From assembly GCA_007119395.1 (NCBI GenBank), contig SKPS01000283.1, forward strand, positions 1-6,191: a DNA stretch of 6,191 bases, given 5' to 3'. Origin of the DNA: Lentimicrobiaceae bacterium. Lineage in GTDB: Bacteria > Bacteroidota > Bacteroidia > Bacteroidales > SKPS01. Numbering within the stretch: position 1 is the stretch's first letter; the number at the start of each line of letters is the position of its first letter. Positions 6,162 through 6,191 of the stretch are shown one piece after another. The position numbers and the translations under genes were made by a program. The notes under the pieces are model-generated. The model was not told the DNA's origin, did not search any database, and saw only the letters and a list, made by a program, of their open reading frames with translations.

Positions 6162-6191
6162 AAAAAAAGATCCCCCGCCGTTGGCGAGGGA
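6162..6191 (-). terminator. Minus-strand rho-independent terminator for a gene beyond the right edge
   Basis: Read on the - strand, TCCCTCGCC (6191-6183) pairs with GGCGGGGGA (6179-6171) around a 3-nt loop, with one A-C mismatch in 9 positions. TC and then seven T (6168-6162) follow. A GC-rich stem with a T-tract is a textbook intrinsic terminator. The orientation implies a minus-strand gene ending just right of the window and converging on the + strand genes here. The stem may continue past the window end. Confidence 0.75.

Noticed and set aside
6107..6163. 18-codon ORF MGFIRVWLYGSCSKKKYE
   Set aside because: It is too short to separate from chance and overlaps the other weak ORF in a different frame.

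Overview
The window looks like chromosomal DNA of a member of the Bacteroidota (roughly 45-50% GC by eye). The evidence is a TATCTTTG-type -7 promoter element, A-rich leaders without Shine-Dalgarno sequences, a DUF1573 protein, and a two-domain GNAT-acetyltransferase/carbon-nitrogen-hydrolase protein of a kind well known in this phylum. No rRNA, tRNA, CRISPR array, transposase or phage gene was seen. All convincing genes lie on the + strand.

Layout. (1) Positions 2-1105 hold the C-terminal part of a CotH-family (atypical protein-kinase fold) protein that enters from the left. Its stop overlaps (ATGA) the start of a 184-residue exported protein that is probably a small outer-membrane beta-barrel, so the two form a translationally coupled pair. 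(2) A Bacteroidota-type promoter at 1685-1692 precedes the 523-residue GNAT-nitrilase fusion, which has a complete Glu-Lys-Cys triad. (3) A possible TATATTTG promoter and a 185-bp gap lead to a small exported DUF1573 protein with an altered cysteine motif. (4) A 256-bp gap contains a convincing + strand intrinsic terminator and leads to a 442-residue DUF389 membrane protein. (5) Directly after it lies a short unrecognised reading frame that may be the 3' part of a 115-residue gene broken by a one-base frameshift. (6) The last 348 bp carry no confident gene. They hold an array of 8-bp tandem repeats (TGATGTGC), a hairpin, a weak 51-codon ORF and, at the right edge, a strong minus-strand intrinsic terminator. 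The terminator implies a gene on the opposite strand just beyond the window.

Working together. Only the CotH/barrel pair shows tight coupling. The GNAT-nitrilase, DUF1573 and DUF389 genes look like separate transcription units and share no evident pathway. Most of the window is ordinary Bacteroidota chromosome. The points worth a second look are the CotH-barrel coupling, the suspected frameshift after DUF389, the non-canonical DUF1573 cysteine motif, and the structured repeat array. No complete new multi-gene system can be supported from this sequence.
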